A stretch of 64,000 nt of DNA from Cerrena zonata (Eukaryota > Basidiomycota > Agaricomycetes > Polyporales > Cerrenaceae): contig JASBNA010000012.1 in the NCBI GenBank assembly GCA_038087015.1, forward strand, positions 806,001 through 870,000. Reading direction: 5' to 3'. This document shows, one piece after another, positions 30,082 through 42,868 of the stretch. Numbering within the stretch: position 1 is the first letter of the stretch; every line of letters starts with the position of its first letter. The notes beneath the pieces were generated by a model that saw only the letters and a list, made by a program, of their open reading frames with translations, did no database searches and was not told the DNA's origin. The translations under genes were made by a program, and so were the position numbers.

Positions 30082-30722
30082 ATGATCCTAGACAAGCCCA
30101 TTAACTCGCCTGAACCTGACTCCAGGGACGACGACTATGACTACGACGTATACTACTTCATGCCCTCCTGCCCGCCTTACATTATTTCGCCAGCTTATTT
30201 CGATACAATTGACCAGCTTGCAGTTCGTAATCCAAGCCCTTAGTCATTAACAATGTATTCTGACAATTAAACACTCACAGCACCCGGCTTTCAACCTACA
30301 AGCCTTCCTCGAGGACAACGTCCCCACACATTTAATCGCTCCGGTCAGGCCTCTCGTCCCTAACCCGTACAGCTTGATATGAATTCCTTTATTTTTGCAG
30401 ATCCCTTCGTCACTGAGTCGTCGGACTACGTCTTCCCAGAGGTTGAAGATGAGAGTGCTCTTGAGGGCTACAGTCGTGTATTCAGAGCTGGCCTCAGACA
30501 CGAGGTGGGTTTCGCCTAGTGACTTCACTGTTGCGCCACCTTAGTCATTTCATTTTCTGCTGCTGGGTTTGGAATTAACAGCCAGGTCACTCGCCACACC
30601 GGTTTGAGATTATCAAGGATGCCTTTCAGGATGTTGTTCGCGCTACATGGCGAAAGTTTCGCCTTGGGCTTGAACTTCAGATCTTGAAGGGCATTATTGA
30701 ATTGGAAAATTCCTTCGTTTGA
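30082..30722 (+). pseudogene. DYDYD-family copy B (divergent, frame break at exon 3)
   Basis: This is the most diverged family member. Exon-like blocks are 30082-30222, 30281-30343, 30401-30504 and 30582-30722, all flanked by GT..AG in the same positions as copies A, C and D. Exon 1 encodes DYDYDVYYFMPSCPPYIISP and exon 2 encodes HPAFNLQAFLEDNVPTHLIAP. Exon 3 is 104 bases, one short of a multiple of three. The conserved YVFPEVEDE reading is therefore one frame away from exon 2, while exons 3 and 4 remain in phase with each other (exon 4: SPHRFEII, VVRATWRKFRLG). A TATAAAAA box lies near 29999 and a TGTCGCTTGCC box near 29941. It is either a recent pseudogene, a copy with a different exon 3 reading, or one assembly indel. 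Confidence 0.6.
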
Positions 30723-33383
30723 CAGGATAATTGCGTATCACACCAAAATGCGTCGTTTGATATCCCCTCGGAGTCGTCTGTCTTGATTCTACTCCTTTCT
30801 TGGTTCATGCGGTCGGAGGCTGTTGGAAGTCGTGAACGGTCGAAGGCTTCACTGGCAGAATATCTTTCATAATACAACTCGCTCCGGTCAATTTTTAATA
30901 GTCCATATAATGTATCATCACGATGGTTACTTCACCGTCCCTTGATTTATGTGCTCTCTCTACCGCTAGAACTCGAGTTTTGAAAGACGGTCTTGCCTCG
31001 GAGGAGGTATGCAAGTTCAATGCTTGAATCGATCTCCCGGTGGTGATCAACGATCGGGCATCGCGGAGATCGTAATAGCTTGTCACGGTATGTTTCCTTC
31101 TGCCATTTCCTTGAGGCCCAGATTCTGACCTATATAACTTAGGAGGCAGCCCGATAGTTCGATGAATGGATGGGTGTTTCTGGTTAGTCGAGACACGGGT
31201 GTAGTGGTAGGTAAAGTACAAGGCTCAGAACAACAATATCCATCCTAGGTTCACAGCGGCGTCGGCCTAGAAACGGTGACACGCTGAAGGCATGTCCTTA
31301 TATTAGGACTTTACACACGCAACAATGCTGTCTCAATCCGTGTCAATACGATGCCAAACCATTCAGATGCTCTACAAGTCGCGACGAGTCACACTACCTA
31401 TTATGGACACCCAACTTGACCGCCAAAGTCATCAAACTTACTGAAGTATAATAGGCTAATCCTCACACCAGGCTAACAACCGCCTTCTTTCACTTCGCAT
31501 TTCCGAGATTATTATCATATACAGCACCTCTTCATGAATCATGGTGGACATTGGTAAAGATTTGAATCTACGACTCTATGAATCATTTCTACCCGACATT
31601 AACTTAGAATTAATTGAATCTAGGTAGTGGCGATGTTCATCTTACTACGGAAATGCGAAAGAATACCAAGATGGCCCTCGAACTTTAATAGATCATTCTA
31701 GGTATGGCTACTACTACATCCATAAAGCTTGACAGATACCTTAACCAGCATTATAGGCCGTCTCATTCATGCTCTAGGTCTCGGTCCCAACTCTCCTCAT
31801 CGGCTTCCGCAAGCAATACCCCGCCGAGTATCTGGTATATATTTCCCAGGGATTACCCAAGGTTTGAACATTGTCTCCGTTCATTGATTCATCCATTTAT
31901 GCTTCTTATAGTCTAGAAGATACCTTTCATCATACATCAACATTACAAGTTGCCTATGACATGACTGGGGTAGCTCCTTTTTCGAACTCAACCGAGGCTT
32001 CGACACCACGGGAGCGGAGGAGCGTCCTCCAGGTCTACTATCACCTTGTCACCTTGTCACCAATGATTGTAAAGTACCCTTGATGCAGGCAAGTTCTGGG
32101 TATCGATTAACGTATAGACTTCGGGAAATAAGGAATGGGTCGGTCTATATCTGAACCTAAGGTGGTCTGAACTCGTATTCCAATATATATTTCTTTACAC
32201 ACGGGACATTCCATCCAACGGTGCCATGCTACACGGAGCATGTTGCACCTGGGGCTCCGGTAATATCTTGCATGGGAAGAACTGTACCAGATGTGGCATG
32301 GCGAGTAGGTTATGCGGTGGAACATGCCGTACTCACTTGTATTTCCTCTGAGATCCGAGCATCTTCGATTGGTGGCCTGGTGCATGACCCCTGCCTTCCG
32401 AAGAACTAAACGCACTAGTTCTGTAAGTGTTAATGTTGTATCTTAATGTAACATTGAATTTTTCTCATACAGGTCTTCCATCCAGGAAACTTGGAATAGT
32501 CATTATGAATGAAAGTTTTCAATCTTTCGTATAAGATTGAGAGGTGCTAGCGCAGTAGGAGTAGACCGTACGAGGGGACACGCTTTCAATCCATCTAGGT
32601 TTCTTCCACAATCCTTCCAGGGTTCTACTTCATGTCATAGTCACGACGGAGGTGGGCTCGGCATGACGATTGTAGGACAGTGACGTGTGATCTCGCTCAC
32701 TTCCGAAACTCGGGCCCACGAAACTTGAATAACAACCCGAAGATAAACCGTAAGCCCACTTCTTACACAAGGTTTTTATAGTCACCAATCACCAGGTCTT
32801 CTCCCCAGAGTCCATACGTTTTATGGCATTCCTTTGTCACAAGAAGCCCACTGTGCTGGATTTAACCCTTGATCAGGTCTCGATGACGTTGGATGTAGCC
32901 GTCACATTCTTACCTATTGACCCGGTAGTGAAATACTCTTTGCGGGAGTCTTTCTCAGACCACCGACGATAGAGGATAGTAGAATATACGTTTATGAGGG
33001 ATGTGGTCTATATATGCACCGAGGAGATAATTCAAACTGTCAAATACCTACATGTATTTGAGTTCATGACTGGGATTCTCGTGTGAGATGAATGGTCTCG
33101 AGACCCAATTCAACACCTTCTAGTCATGAAGCCACTATGGCATGGGGCATTCTGGGTGATGTGGGTTCCCAGCCTCCAAAGAGGTATATATACTAGGGTA
33201 TCTCCATACACTCTACGCCTTACTTGGGTAGTCATCGATTCGCATATATTCGACCCCAATATCTTGGTCATTTGTCCAACGCTCTCTTGAGCCTCCTTTA
33301 CCAAGTGGTTTAGAGTCTGTCAAACAGGCAAGCTCATTATACGAAGTGTAGTAGACTTATATTTATTCAATCTTTGTCAAGAC
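30723..33383. other. Gene-poor region after copy B
   Basis: The first 550 bases carry the conserved module flank: a GATCAACGATCGG...CGCGGAGAT block at 31044-31075 and a GTGGTAGGTAAAGTACAAGG block near 31205-31225. Beyond that I see only short ORFs without domains and a small direct repeat of ACCTTGTC near 32042-32056. Confidence 0.4.
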
Positions 33384-33776
33384 ATGACGAAACAGAAACT
33401 TCAGAAGCAAGTGGTGTCATATACGGCAGGACACAAGTTTTATGAACCTCCAGAACTCCTAAAGGCGTTGATACCGATGCCGAAGCCAAAGCCAAAGCCA
33501 AAGCCGAAAGAGGATCAGGCTGCAGAATCATCTGATAAGACCGACAAGGACATGGTGAAATACAAGAGAAAGGGGAAGTATAAGAGGGAGCTGAACAAGA
33601 AGACAGGCGTATGGACGGTTTCGGCATCCGATACGATAGAGTCGACAGTTCGGGAGTGGGATGCGACACGAGGAAAGTGGATTTGGGTGCCAGAGACGTC
33701 GAAGATGAGTGTGAAGGGGGAGGAGAACCCCAAGACAGAAGAATACGAGTACGAGTGGGAATATTCTTGTTCATAG
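33384..33776 (+). CDS. Small lysine-rich hypothetical protein
   Basis: Uninterrupted 130-codon ORF, not recognised. It has a KPKPKPKPKPK run at residues 34-44, a basic middle (KYKRKGKYKRELNKK), a Trp-rich stretch (GVWTV, GKWIWVPETSK) and an acidic aromatic end (EYEYEWEYSC). Net charge is strongly positive. A TATATTTATT sequence lies about 25 bases before the start. It has no paralogue in the window and no introns, unlike the other genes here. It could be a young or chance ORF. The simple-sequence lysine tract argues for caution. Confidence 0.4.
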   Translation: MTKQKLQKQVVSYTAGHKFYEPPELLKALIPMPKPKPKPKPKEDQAAESSDKTDKDMVKYKRKGKYKRELNKKTGVWTVSASDTIESTVREWDATRGKWIWVPETSKMSVKGEENPKTEEYEYEWEYSCS

Positions 33777-36562
33777 GCTCGCTTCCGGCCTTTGGTACCT
33801 TCGCAAGGTAGCGGTTTCTATACGTAGACGCCAGACATCCTCTTAGCGGAAAGAAGATTCGTTCGATGGGGGTAGAGCTTGTAGTCGGGGCTGGGTTTGG
33901 GAACAACTTGTACCAATATCATGATGATAAATGTAGCACCCAGAACCACTCAAAATCGACTGATAGGATCTTGTAGCTACCGATTAGGGGAGCTCTTTTG
34001 TGTCCAATCAACAAATCGCAGCATGAAAGTTCTGTGGCAATAGGGAGTTTCAGACTAAACGAACGAGACAGACAATAGACGCAGTAGGAGGTTTACAGTA
34101 CCACAAAGAGATGGCTTATTGGCATGAACCTGAGGTCGGCTAGTAGGTTATATTGTTGGAAGTTATGAGGTTTAGAGAAATCCGGTACATGCCACCTGCG
34201 CCAAATAAAACAGGTGCCACAAGAGAAGGGGTAGCCAAATAAGCCCGTAGACGTTTAGGAGGTATTCTATCCAGACACAGGGAGGCTGAGCAATTTTTTG
34301 TGTCCGTAATTTGTCTGTAGTAATGGGATCCACCAAACTAGTGACCGCAACAGGAATTGCCACAAGCGTGAAATCGTCTAACCCTTCGTATGGCGAACGT
34401 AGTGACCATTTCCCTGCGCGATAATAAAGGCCGTATATTCATTGAGGTTGTTATATCTTGTAAGAACTGGACGGTCGATATTATTGTGCTTGGGAGATGA
34501 GTTCGTTGGCAACGTACGTAGAGTGCAACCTGCTTCGCTTATCTCCCTCCCTAAGTTTCTAAGAGATTTCTTTCACCTCCAGAAGTACGAATAGCATCTT
34601 CCAACGTCTTTCCGGTCATCCTATGGATTTGGAGGTGACTTGGTCATCGGGGCTCGGTTTCAGAGATTAACGTTGCCACTGCGGAGGCCGTTTAAAATAT
34701 CTGAGCGACGATCGACTAGATAGCTGAAGCACGAACGGCTGAATGATTCTAGATAGGTGCACAGAGTATGAGTGAGTTAGTACAATTTGCGGAACGTGGA
34801 AGTCAGAGTTTGGGAGAGTTTCGGGTAATTGAAGTGATCGGTGCAATCTGGTGCACTTTGGCGGTTGTCTTCCACCTTCTACACCAATTGCATCGGACAA
34901 CTTTTTACCTCTTTCTTCTGGCTAACACAATCTCGTCGCACAATGATCAAGAAAGCTTTCACTGCAACTCCGTCAGCGTTCTGACTAGTTCGTCAGGCCA
35001 TGTCTTCGATCTGGATCATCCCTTGGCCAGAAGAACTCGTAGTCTCCTGAATATTGGGCGTACCCGATTGCAGGCTCTTGCACATAGTCTGGATACTATC
35101 TTGAAGGCGACTCATGCTTCGTCCTTACACACACACACCGATATCTGGCAAACCAATCCGCGAGGTCGCGAAACAGTTCCACGAAGGGAAATCTGGCCAC
35201 TCAGTGGATATGAAGCCAGCACAGTCGCTCGTCGACTGCATTTCCTCGTAAGCCACGATTTTCGGCACAAACTTGGGTATGTCCACTCCCCTCGAGCTCC
35301 GTCTCTTGAGTTAGAATGTGTCGTTGTACTGGGTTTTGATCGTATTTTGGAATTATTCTGAAACACGACTATGAAGACATAGCCAGGTTTCTAGAGATAA
35401 AAATATGATATTGCAATGGGCAATACGGACGAGCATCGTAGAATATCGTCCACCAAACTCCAGATACCGTATGTATTTCCCAATTATTCAATTATTCTTG
35501 GTTCCTTGCCACCAGGGCCACCTTCCCTTTGTCACTGTCACATTTGTTGCGCGTGTCACATAATCGTCACGTCTGTGACATTCGTAACAAACGGAGGACA
35601 ACGACCAGAGTGGTCAATGTGTTCATGCACGATGAAAACTCTTGAAAAATATTTGGGGATGGAGGTACCAATATAATGTATCACAACGTACCAAGCCGAT
35701 TTGCGTCTGCAACTCGTTGTCCTGACGGCGAGCATCATCTATTAGCTTGTCATCAACCGCTGCTTGCGGTATGTATGACACACGAGGACGAGGACGTCTG
35801 CATGATTTTGACTCTTTTTTGTCCAAAGCTTGCTTGGAATAGATCAGGCTTAGTGGGGAACGTTGAAGATCATAGGATCGTGCTTACCATAACTGTATCA
35901 ACCGTCATCCAACGTCTTCAAATTACGAGACTCGACATTGTCTTTTTCGCAGTATTCGAGGAAGTTGGAGATACTTGTGCAGATAGAGAACGTCCATAGG
36001 TCGATTGCAGAATTTGCGCTCATCTTCGAGGACGATGAGTGTTTGTATGGCTCATAACATCTGAGGATGTCGGAGCTACCAGTGTCGAGAGCTTGTTGCA
36101 TCCGTCGTCGAATTAATAGAGCCCTAGCTGACAGAATGATTAGCCCATGAAAGAAATCGATAGCATGTCGACTTTCACTGTGCTCAGGCGGTATTGACAT
36201 GGGCTGACAGGTATCTTCGATCCACTCGTTCCCAACCGAATTGGATGTCAATGTGCACGTCTTCTGCATAGCTTCTTGGGGCCTTTTGTCCTGGTCGGAC
36301 AGCGCCCTGTTAATAAGACTGGAATTAGGACTAGAAGTCTGCGTGAAATGAGCTTGCACCCACAAGAGGGTCGGATTAAGGACCTGGACTTTACGCACGC
36401 TCTTCTTTGGGATGTCGCTTGGCCTTGTTGACTCTCTACTTGTAGACGAGCCCGCTAGAGTCGCCGCCGTTTCCGCCCTATTTAATGGTGTTGATTATAC
36501 CTAGTTTTCTCTCCCACTGAACTTGACTTCCAACCGGCATCTCTCCGTCCTCCATTCGCACA
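33777..36562. repeat. Gene-poor region and upstream part of the copy C module
   Basis: From about 34.76 kb this DNA matches the minus strand of 1.5-3.3 kb. An SLGEFRV-encoding block at 34803-34850, a GTCAC cluster at 35530-35594, a TTTGCGTCTGCAACTCGTTG block near 35700 and a coding-like MTHEDEDVC start near 35775 all have inverted counterparts. The 197-codon ORF at 34768-35361 and the 166-codon minus ORF at 35898-36398 are open, but the first changes frame relative to its copy and the second has no conserved counterpart. Confidence 0.5.
36412..36485 (+). promoter_or_regulatory. Core promoter of family copy C
   Basis: A GATGTCGCTTGGCC box (36412-36423), a CTAGAGTCGCCG block (36455-36466) and a CCCTATTTAATGG TATA-like box (36476-36486) precede the start at 36563. 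The order and spacing match the copy A promoter, and the outer two elements also match copy D. Confidence 0.55.
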
Positions 36563-37179
36563 ATGCTCAACACCATCGCAGAGCCACAAATCAACGCCCT
36601 TGGACTCGCCGTCTCCAATGACTACGATTATGACTACGACCTTTATTATTTCTCGCCTTCGCGCTCGCCGTATATCGTGTCGCCAGAGGATTATGAAGCT
36701 TTCGACCGTCTTGAAGTTCGTACTAGAGACGATAGTCGCGCCAATGGTAATCTGACAATGCATCACTCACAGGGTCCTGGCTTCAATCGGTGGGCTCTTC
36801 TCCACGACACCATCCCCGAACGCCCAATCTCTCCCGTCAGTAGCATCCTTTCACTCTCTCCGCCTCAAGTCTTGACGTGATACTTGCAGGTCTTGTCATT
36901 CTCGTATACTTTGAATTCAGACTTTGTCTTCCCGGAGGTTGAGCCCGAGGATGATCACGCGGACTACAGTCGTTCGTTCAGAGTTGGTGTACGAAACGCG
37001 GTATGTTTAGGCTTCAATCATTTTTCGTTTTAGCTTGCTTATCACGCTTCTTGGTTTGTCTTTGGACTTGATGTTCGGATTTGAAGATGCATCGTTTGTC
37101 ACACCGTCTTGATACGCTTCTAAACGTTCTTCAAAATACTCTTCGCGTCACACAGCGTAACTTGCGATTTTGGGGTTGA
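36563..37179 (+). CDS. DYDYD-family protein, copy C (four exons, 139 aa, unknown function)
   Basis: Not recognised. Exons 36563-36715, 36773-36835, 36890-37000 and 37087-37179 sum to 140 codons including the stop. The protein begins MLNTIAEPQINALGL, continues with DYDYDYDLYYFSPSRSP and YIVSPEDYEAFDRLE, then GPGFNRWALLHD, FPEVEPEDDHADYSRSFRVG, and ends with the basic RLSHRLDTLLNVLQNTLRV and LRFWG. It is the closest relative of copy A and lies in the inverted duplication with it. Introns 1 and 2 begin with GTTCGT and GTCAGT as in copy A. No secretion signal or known domain. The Tyr/Ser-Pro-rich front and basic C-terminal helix suggest an interaction protein, which is a guess. Confidence 0.78.
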
Positions 37180-38050
37180 AGCTTGAGCTTGAGGGTTCAG
37201 CACCTTAGGCTTTAATGCTTGAAGCTTGAAGTCTTTCATGCGTTGTTTGACGTATCACAAAAATGATGGTTGGTTCGTATTTGGATTCCTTTCTTGAGAT
37301 CTTCTTGTTCTTGTTTGTTTGCTGTCTTTCTTGCGACGCACAAAAATGTCACACATGATACTATCTGGTTCAGTCCATCTTGTAATATTGAGTAAAATGT
37401 ATATAGTCATTCGACGGTAATGGTTCGAGCCACAACCTATTGAAGCAGCGGTAACGTTGGAGCTTGAATGATCTACCGGCCACGCTGCACGCAAGTGATC
37501 GACGATCGGTCTTCGCGGAGATTCTAATATCAGTCTTGCTTTCAACTATCATCTAGTCGTCCAACTTCAGTTTGACTGGGGTTTGAATAAGCCTTCGTAG
37601 TCGCTGAAAGTACGCTGGATATGATGGTGGGTAAAGAACAAGGGGTGAGACAGGACAATAACATTGGCGAGGGTTGTCAGCCCAAGCGTCCGTCATCATT
37701 GCTGTGGTCGCATCGTGGGTAACCACTGCTGGCACCAGTCATGCGTCCGAATTTGGACTTGTCAGGATGGTGCGTCCTCATTCGGGAACTCGACTCATGC
37801 GATCCAGTGAGTCACCGTATAGCCTATTCCCAACCTTACTTGTGATGGCATCAAAAGTCAGGCGATAGGAGGTCTGTCTTTTTTCTCTCGTTCCTTCCAT
37901 CCTCATTGCTCACACTCAGCTTAACAGTTAAAGTAGATCAGTTCCTATATAAAACCCAATAACGGTAAGCACATCCAACTATACTAATCCCGAGATATAC
38001 AGAAAAAAACAAGAAACCGAAACAGTATCACAAACAAGCTCTGTAAGGTA
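37180..38050. other. 3' flank of copy C
   Basis: No gene is seen. The stretch carries TTGAAGC-type repeats (37178-37235), the GATCGACGATCGG...CGCGGAGAT block (37497-37530) and the GATGGTGGGTAAAG block (37624-37660) that also follow copy A. After about 37.87 kb the similarity can no longer be followed. Confidence 0.5.
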
Positions 38051-39770
38051 TCACTTCCGATACTTCTCCAGAATCGCAACACACTTCAGGCTCAATCCCT
38101 CTCCCCTCTCTTCATCACACGCATTCGTCGGTCCATCTCCACCAAAGACCCTAGTCTTCGTCAATGAGACAGCACCAGTCTCAACACGTCTCATTATTCT
38201 CAACGCCTCGATCTCTCTCTGGGTGTCCTTGTCCTTTGATACTCTCTCTGTATCGATAAGCTCGGGCACGTTCAATTTCCGAATACGAGCCCCTGCGAAG
38301 GGATGGAAAGAAGAGTTGGGTTCTTGGTGCGTGTTGAAGCTTGCCTTTGTGCCGGAAGAGAATCTGTTGACGAGTGATGCCACACTCCTACTGGTTTCAG
38401 CGGGGGACGAAGAATTGGTGATCCTATCACTGGTTCTTCGAGTGGCATTCTCTTTGTCGGCTGCGTTTGCGAGAGATCTCAACGCAGGCAAAGGGGTCTG
38501 GAAAGATTCGGGTTGCGGGGATTTACGCTCCACCTTGATCTCTGGCGAAGATCCCGACTTCCGGTGTGCAATTGCAGTCTTCAGCTCGTCTGTCAGGTCC
38601 GTTTGGATCTCTGGAGTTGAGTGATAAATCAGAACCATACCATTCCAATCAATAATACGAAAACTTACGGATTCTGTCGGACTTGACGGCTGTCGGGCCA
38701 GTATTGGTTCGGTTGCTCAATACGCCCTTGAGTTCGGCAAGAAATTCTGGGTGTTTGTCCGCCTCAAATTGAATCTTGCGAACCCTTCTCTTCCCTTCAG
38801 CGTCATTCTCGGGCTTGCTTCCATTCTCGACGCTTTCGACCTTCTTGAGATGGCTTTTCAAAGATTCGCTCCCCTCGACAGGCTTGACTTTGCGAAGAAG
38901 TTCGGCAAAGATACCACCTGGCGATGCGGGGACGGGTGATGGGCGAGCAACGGGTGCTGGCTTGGGGATTGTCTTCTTCTGAGACCTCTTCTTCAGCGAC
39001 TCCTCGAGGGCCCTTCGCAAGTCGGGAATGAGGTCGAGACGGTTTCGCAACACTTTGCTTGGGACACTGGTATCAACCCACCTCGCTGCCCGGAAGGAGA
39101 GTGGGAGACCTTTGCTTAGCTGAGAAACTACAGCGGCTCGACGTGCTAGGACGGTCACGTCAACTTCTTCGAATTGGACGAATGGAGTTGAGAGACTGAT
39201 TGACTTGACGTCTTCAGAAACATCAGATTCGATGAACTCGGTGGTAGGGACCTCGGGGGTGCAGATGAATGTCTCCTTCGCATTCTCTAATACCTCGCCG
39301 CTTCTAATGACAGGAGTGGCGGTAACGAGGAGGCGTACCGGTCTAGGGATGCGTGAACCAAAGTTTGGCACGGGCTTGATTTGCTTCTTCACCTCCTCAT
39401 TCGCTGGGGTAGACGGAGGGGAGGGGAGTTCAGTACGCTTCTCAATGACCTTGCGAGATGTCTCAGGAGCGGGCTTGGACGACGTGTGCGAAGTGAAGGA
39501 TGGTCTCCTTAAGGGCTTCTTCAGGAGGCCTTTCAGCCTCGAAATCCTAGTGGTCTCAAAACTCTCAACGACTGGCGGTGTCGGAGGTGGTGTTACTTGT
39601 TGTGTGATGGACTGGTTGCGCTTAAGTGTCTTCTTCTCAGACCGTTGTTGACTGGGCTGACTACGTGTCCTAGTCTTGGGAGCAGTTGAAGGGAGCCGCG
39701 GCGAGAGGGATTGCCTTATTCGGCTATGGTATGAGTTAGGAGAAGGAACGAAGAAGATTGATGTTGTCAT
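38051..39770 (-). CDS. Basic Ser/Pro-rich hypothetical protein
   Basis: Not recognised. Exons 38669-39770 and 38051-38610 (minus strand) join across a 58-base GT..AG intron to exactly 554 codons. The N-terminal half is rich in Pro, Ser, Lys and Arg (MTTSIFFVPSPNSYHSRIRQ, TQQVTPPPTPPVVESFETTR, LLKKPLRRPSF). It is followed by a more ordered stretch around EEVDVTVLARRAAVVSQLSKGLPLSFRAARW. The second exon holds KSPQPES, DKENATRRTSD, SFHPFAGARIRKL and a charged C-terminus (EALRIMRRVETGAVSLTKTR). The composition fits an intrinsically disordered nuclear or cytoskeletal protein with many Ser/Thr-Pro sites. The clean splice and lack of frame breaks make it a solid gene. Its role is unknown. Confidence 0.8.
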
Positions 39771-42700
39771 GACTGGATTGCAAAGGTATGGTGATAGGTC
39801 AGGGCAGAGAGCGTTGCTGAGGTATGTAACGAATGAAGGATGAAGGCAAGGGAGGAAGTTCTGAGACTGTTTGGATAATACCTGCGCGACGGATGCCAGC
39901 CCTAGAGGCTGACATGGTTGGGTTGGTGGACGCGGTCAGCCTTCCGATTGTTAACCACTCATACCTAGCTTCTGTGTGAGTAGGAACGATGGAGGCGTGA
40001 TTCTCGTCGTATGTTTACTCAAGGAATCTGGATACGATGACAATCGAACGACCTTATGTGTAAATTAAACTTCGTTGTCTAAATAAATCGATTGTTTTCA
40101 ACTCATAATAGTCTGTTTTGAGCTACTAGGCAAAGAGTAAGTCTGGCACCACGACATCATCATAGTATGAGATAAGATTACACATGCATGAAATGTGATG
40201 ACAGCGAAGTGACTGAGAGCAAAGTTCAATCTGCGAGGCAGTTTGCATCCATTCACTCCGAGTTTGGAGATCCTCGAGAAAGAAAAGTATATTATTATGT
40301 ACTCGGGCTTCATGACAGGAGTTTTTTTGTCCTAACAGATTCTCGAAGCCTAGGTATACTCATTAAACACGTTAGGCCTCCCTGAAGGAGTCCGTTTAGA
40401 TCACTGCGTAGTTGTGATTGTACGCAGGGTGGTGGCAAAGAGGTGGACAGAAGCAACGTAGAAGGCTCAGGTATAGAGGAATGTAAATGGTTGTGGAGAT
40501 TCATGACGCAGGGAATTATGTGCTCTGGGAAGGATGGAAGAGTGAAATAATATTGACTAGAGACCTAAGGAGGGATATTCCATCACAATAAGTTCCATAT
40601 CAAAGGTATCGTTCTCCAGTGGGCCTAGCAGGGCGGACGAGTCGTAACACGTATGCCATATAGAGAATCGTTTACTTGGTTGACATTCAAATCAAGAGAC
40701 ATCAACCGTGTGCTCCTCGAATAACTAACTTCAAGCTCAAGGTTCAGGATTTGTCTGTGGTGGAATACAAATTCATATAGAGATTTAAACCTAAAAGATA
40801 CAAATTGAACGCTACCGATATGTATTACAACTTCCGCTCTCCATCTTGAGTCCCGACCAACATCCGATCCTTTGGAGGATAGCGAATCAGAAGAGAAACA
40901 GCATCCTGTAGCTTATATCATGGGCGTAGCATTCTGGTGGAGTGGGTCGGGTCAGAGTTCTAGAGTCACAGGCTTCCTCCGAGCATCATCGCGGTCGACT
41001 TTAGCGCAATAAATAGCCCCAAAAAGTGGTTGTATAGTGGAATTTGGCAGAATAGTCGACAGTGCTGGAGCCGCATGGGCCTAGTAGGGACATTGAAATA
41101 TCGAGATGACGAGAACCAAAGAATAGCGGTTGTCGACGCGTTTGGGCTGGGTGTCCGCTTGTGGCCACAAATTGAAACGATCGCGGAGTTTGTGGCGATC
41201 GTCAAGGTCTCAGGTCGCATACTCAAGGTCGTCTCTTACCATCCTTATCCTCGAAACACACTACTTGCTCGTGCTCTTGGTCCTCGACAATTTCTTGAAC
41301 AAAAGCTATCTTTCCTCGTCACTTCGGTCGATCGCAAAATCACTTTCCACGCGAAGAGTTCAGGCTCGACAACAACATTTTCATCGCCTACGCGCAAGTC
41401 TCGACAGAGTTTTTTTGTAGATTGGCTGTAGACCACTTGTATACTGCCCTGGTGACTCTCGCCTTCGTCGTTCCTAGAACTACGTCCAACCTTAGAGTCT
41501 ACGCCTTTCGAAAACTTGGATCTTCGATCTGCACACGCCAACGTCTTGCTCTTGCCTCGCGAGTAGCCCCCAATAGATCACGAGAAGAAAAACCAAGTTG
41601 AAAAGAATGAAGAGCTCCAGTCGATATCAGGCTAATCATCGTCGTAGGTGTTCGTTTCTTGTCGACAAGTTCATGTCTGCCGAAATGTTTGGAGGCCCCA
41701 GACTTCGGAAGAAGATTTGACAGGTACGTTGTTATTAGAATCGTTCTCTTGAGCTTCTATAAAATACGCTGTGCTTCTTTCAAAACCTTGGAGCATAAAA
41801 ATTCGGACCAGGCTAGCCACCTGTTTTGGTTGTGAAGTGCTCTAGGCATTCCACTCCTTTAACATGGCGTCGACCCTCGGTGATTCATGCACTATAGCTT
41901 AGGTCCTGTTGAGGTAGGACGGGGCGCATTATCATTGTCTGCAAACGAAATATGTTTATTTCAATTTTCTTGCTGCCTTTTGGGCCTCCCAATATTCTTG
42001 AAGTTCGCCGTTATATGTGTGACCGTGTGTTACAGGTGACACCACTGTCACACATCCAGCGGCGTGCCAAGAACGAAGGGGCCGGATGTGCCCAAGAAAC
42101 GATGAAAAGTATCGGGACGCACCTATAGTACACGTTAAAATCTCAGTGCGGCTCAACGAAATATGCGAGCCAGAGGTCCCGGTTCCGTGACTCTAAAGGA
42201 TATATCTATGACACAGAGGTTCAGATAGTATTGCCCAGCCAAAGGCTAGGTATAATATGTAGAACCAGTTTCTTCTATGCGTTTGACGAATAGATATTCG
42301 AGCCCCTTGGATATTGAAACACCCGAGTGATAATTGGACCTCTTGTTGCAGCAGGATAGATTGACGGCGAATGGATATGGAGATGGTATTTCAGAGCGCA
42401 CTTCGCCTGGTCTGTGACTAACGTTGCCCAAGATCCCTTCAGTGTCGAGCCTCTAGGATACGGTGCTGTTCTAGCGGTTCTTGCTGTCATGCGTCGTTGA
42501 ATCCTAGGTATGTTGAGTTCAGTATAGTAACCCTATGACCAGTCGCCTTTGGACTTGAGGACCCCGCAGTACACACTGGCAGTCTTCTATTCTTCGAATC
42601 CTGACACCATGTCGTTCTTCCGTAAGACCGGAAAGTTCCTTGCTAAAAACGACTGGGTTTGACAAGGTAGTTACCCACGAGCAAGTGGAAGAAGATGGAC

Positions 42701-42868
42701 CTGGGTCTTGGATACACATAGCCTGGTTTGGTTCATCGCTTGGCCGACATCGGTAGCAAAACAATCCACAAAGGTCGCCGCTCCTCCCGCCCTATTTAAA
42801 GGTGTCCAAGCCCTCGTGTTTCTTCGTCTCTGCCTTCACCAAGTTCTCCCATTAATCGTTCACCCACA
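39771..42868. other. Gene-poor region before family copy D
   Basis: The 133-codon plus ORF at 41030-41431 (RMGLVGTLKYRDDENQRIAVVDAFGLG...) has a coding-like composition, but it lacks a domain, a paralogue of comparable length and a splice partner. A GTCAC cluster at 42009-42057 and a TCATCGCTTGGCC box at 42732-42744 belong to the copy D module. Nothing else is supported. Confidence 0.4.

Noticed and set aside
34768..35361. 197-codon plus-strand ORF as a real gene
   Set aside because: Its start matches the SLGEFRV block of the inverted copy but then reads a different frame from that copy. It looks like decayed duplicated DNA.
37420..37445. GGTTCGAGCC resembling a tRNA T-loop
   Set aside because: No acceptor stem, D-arm or anticodon arm can be folded around it. 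It lies in the module flank, and the duplicated copy near 449 does not keep the motif intact.
41030..41431. 133-codon ORF as a gene
   Set aside because: The composition is plausible, but there is no domain, promoter or conserved counterpart. It is mentioned only in the intergenic entry.
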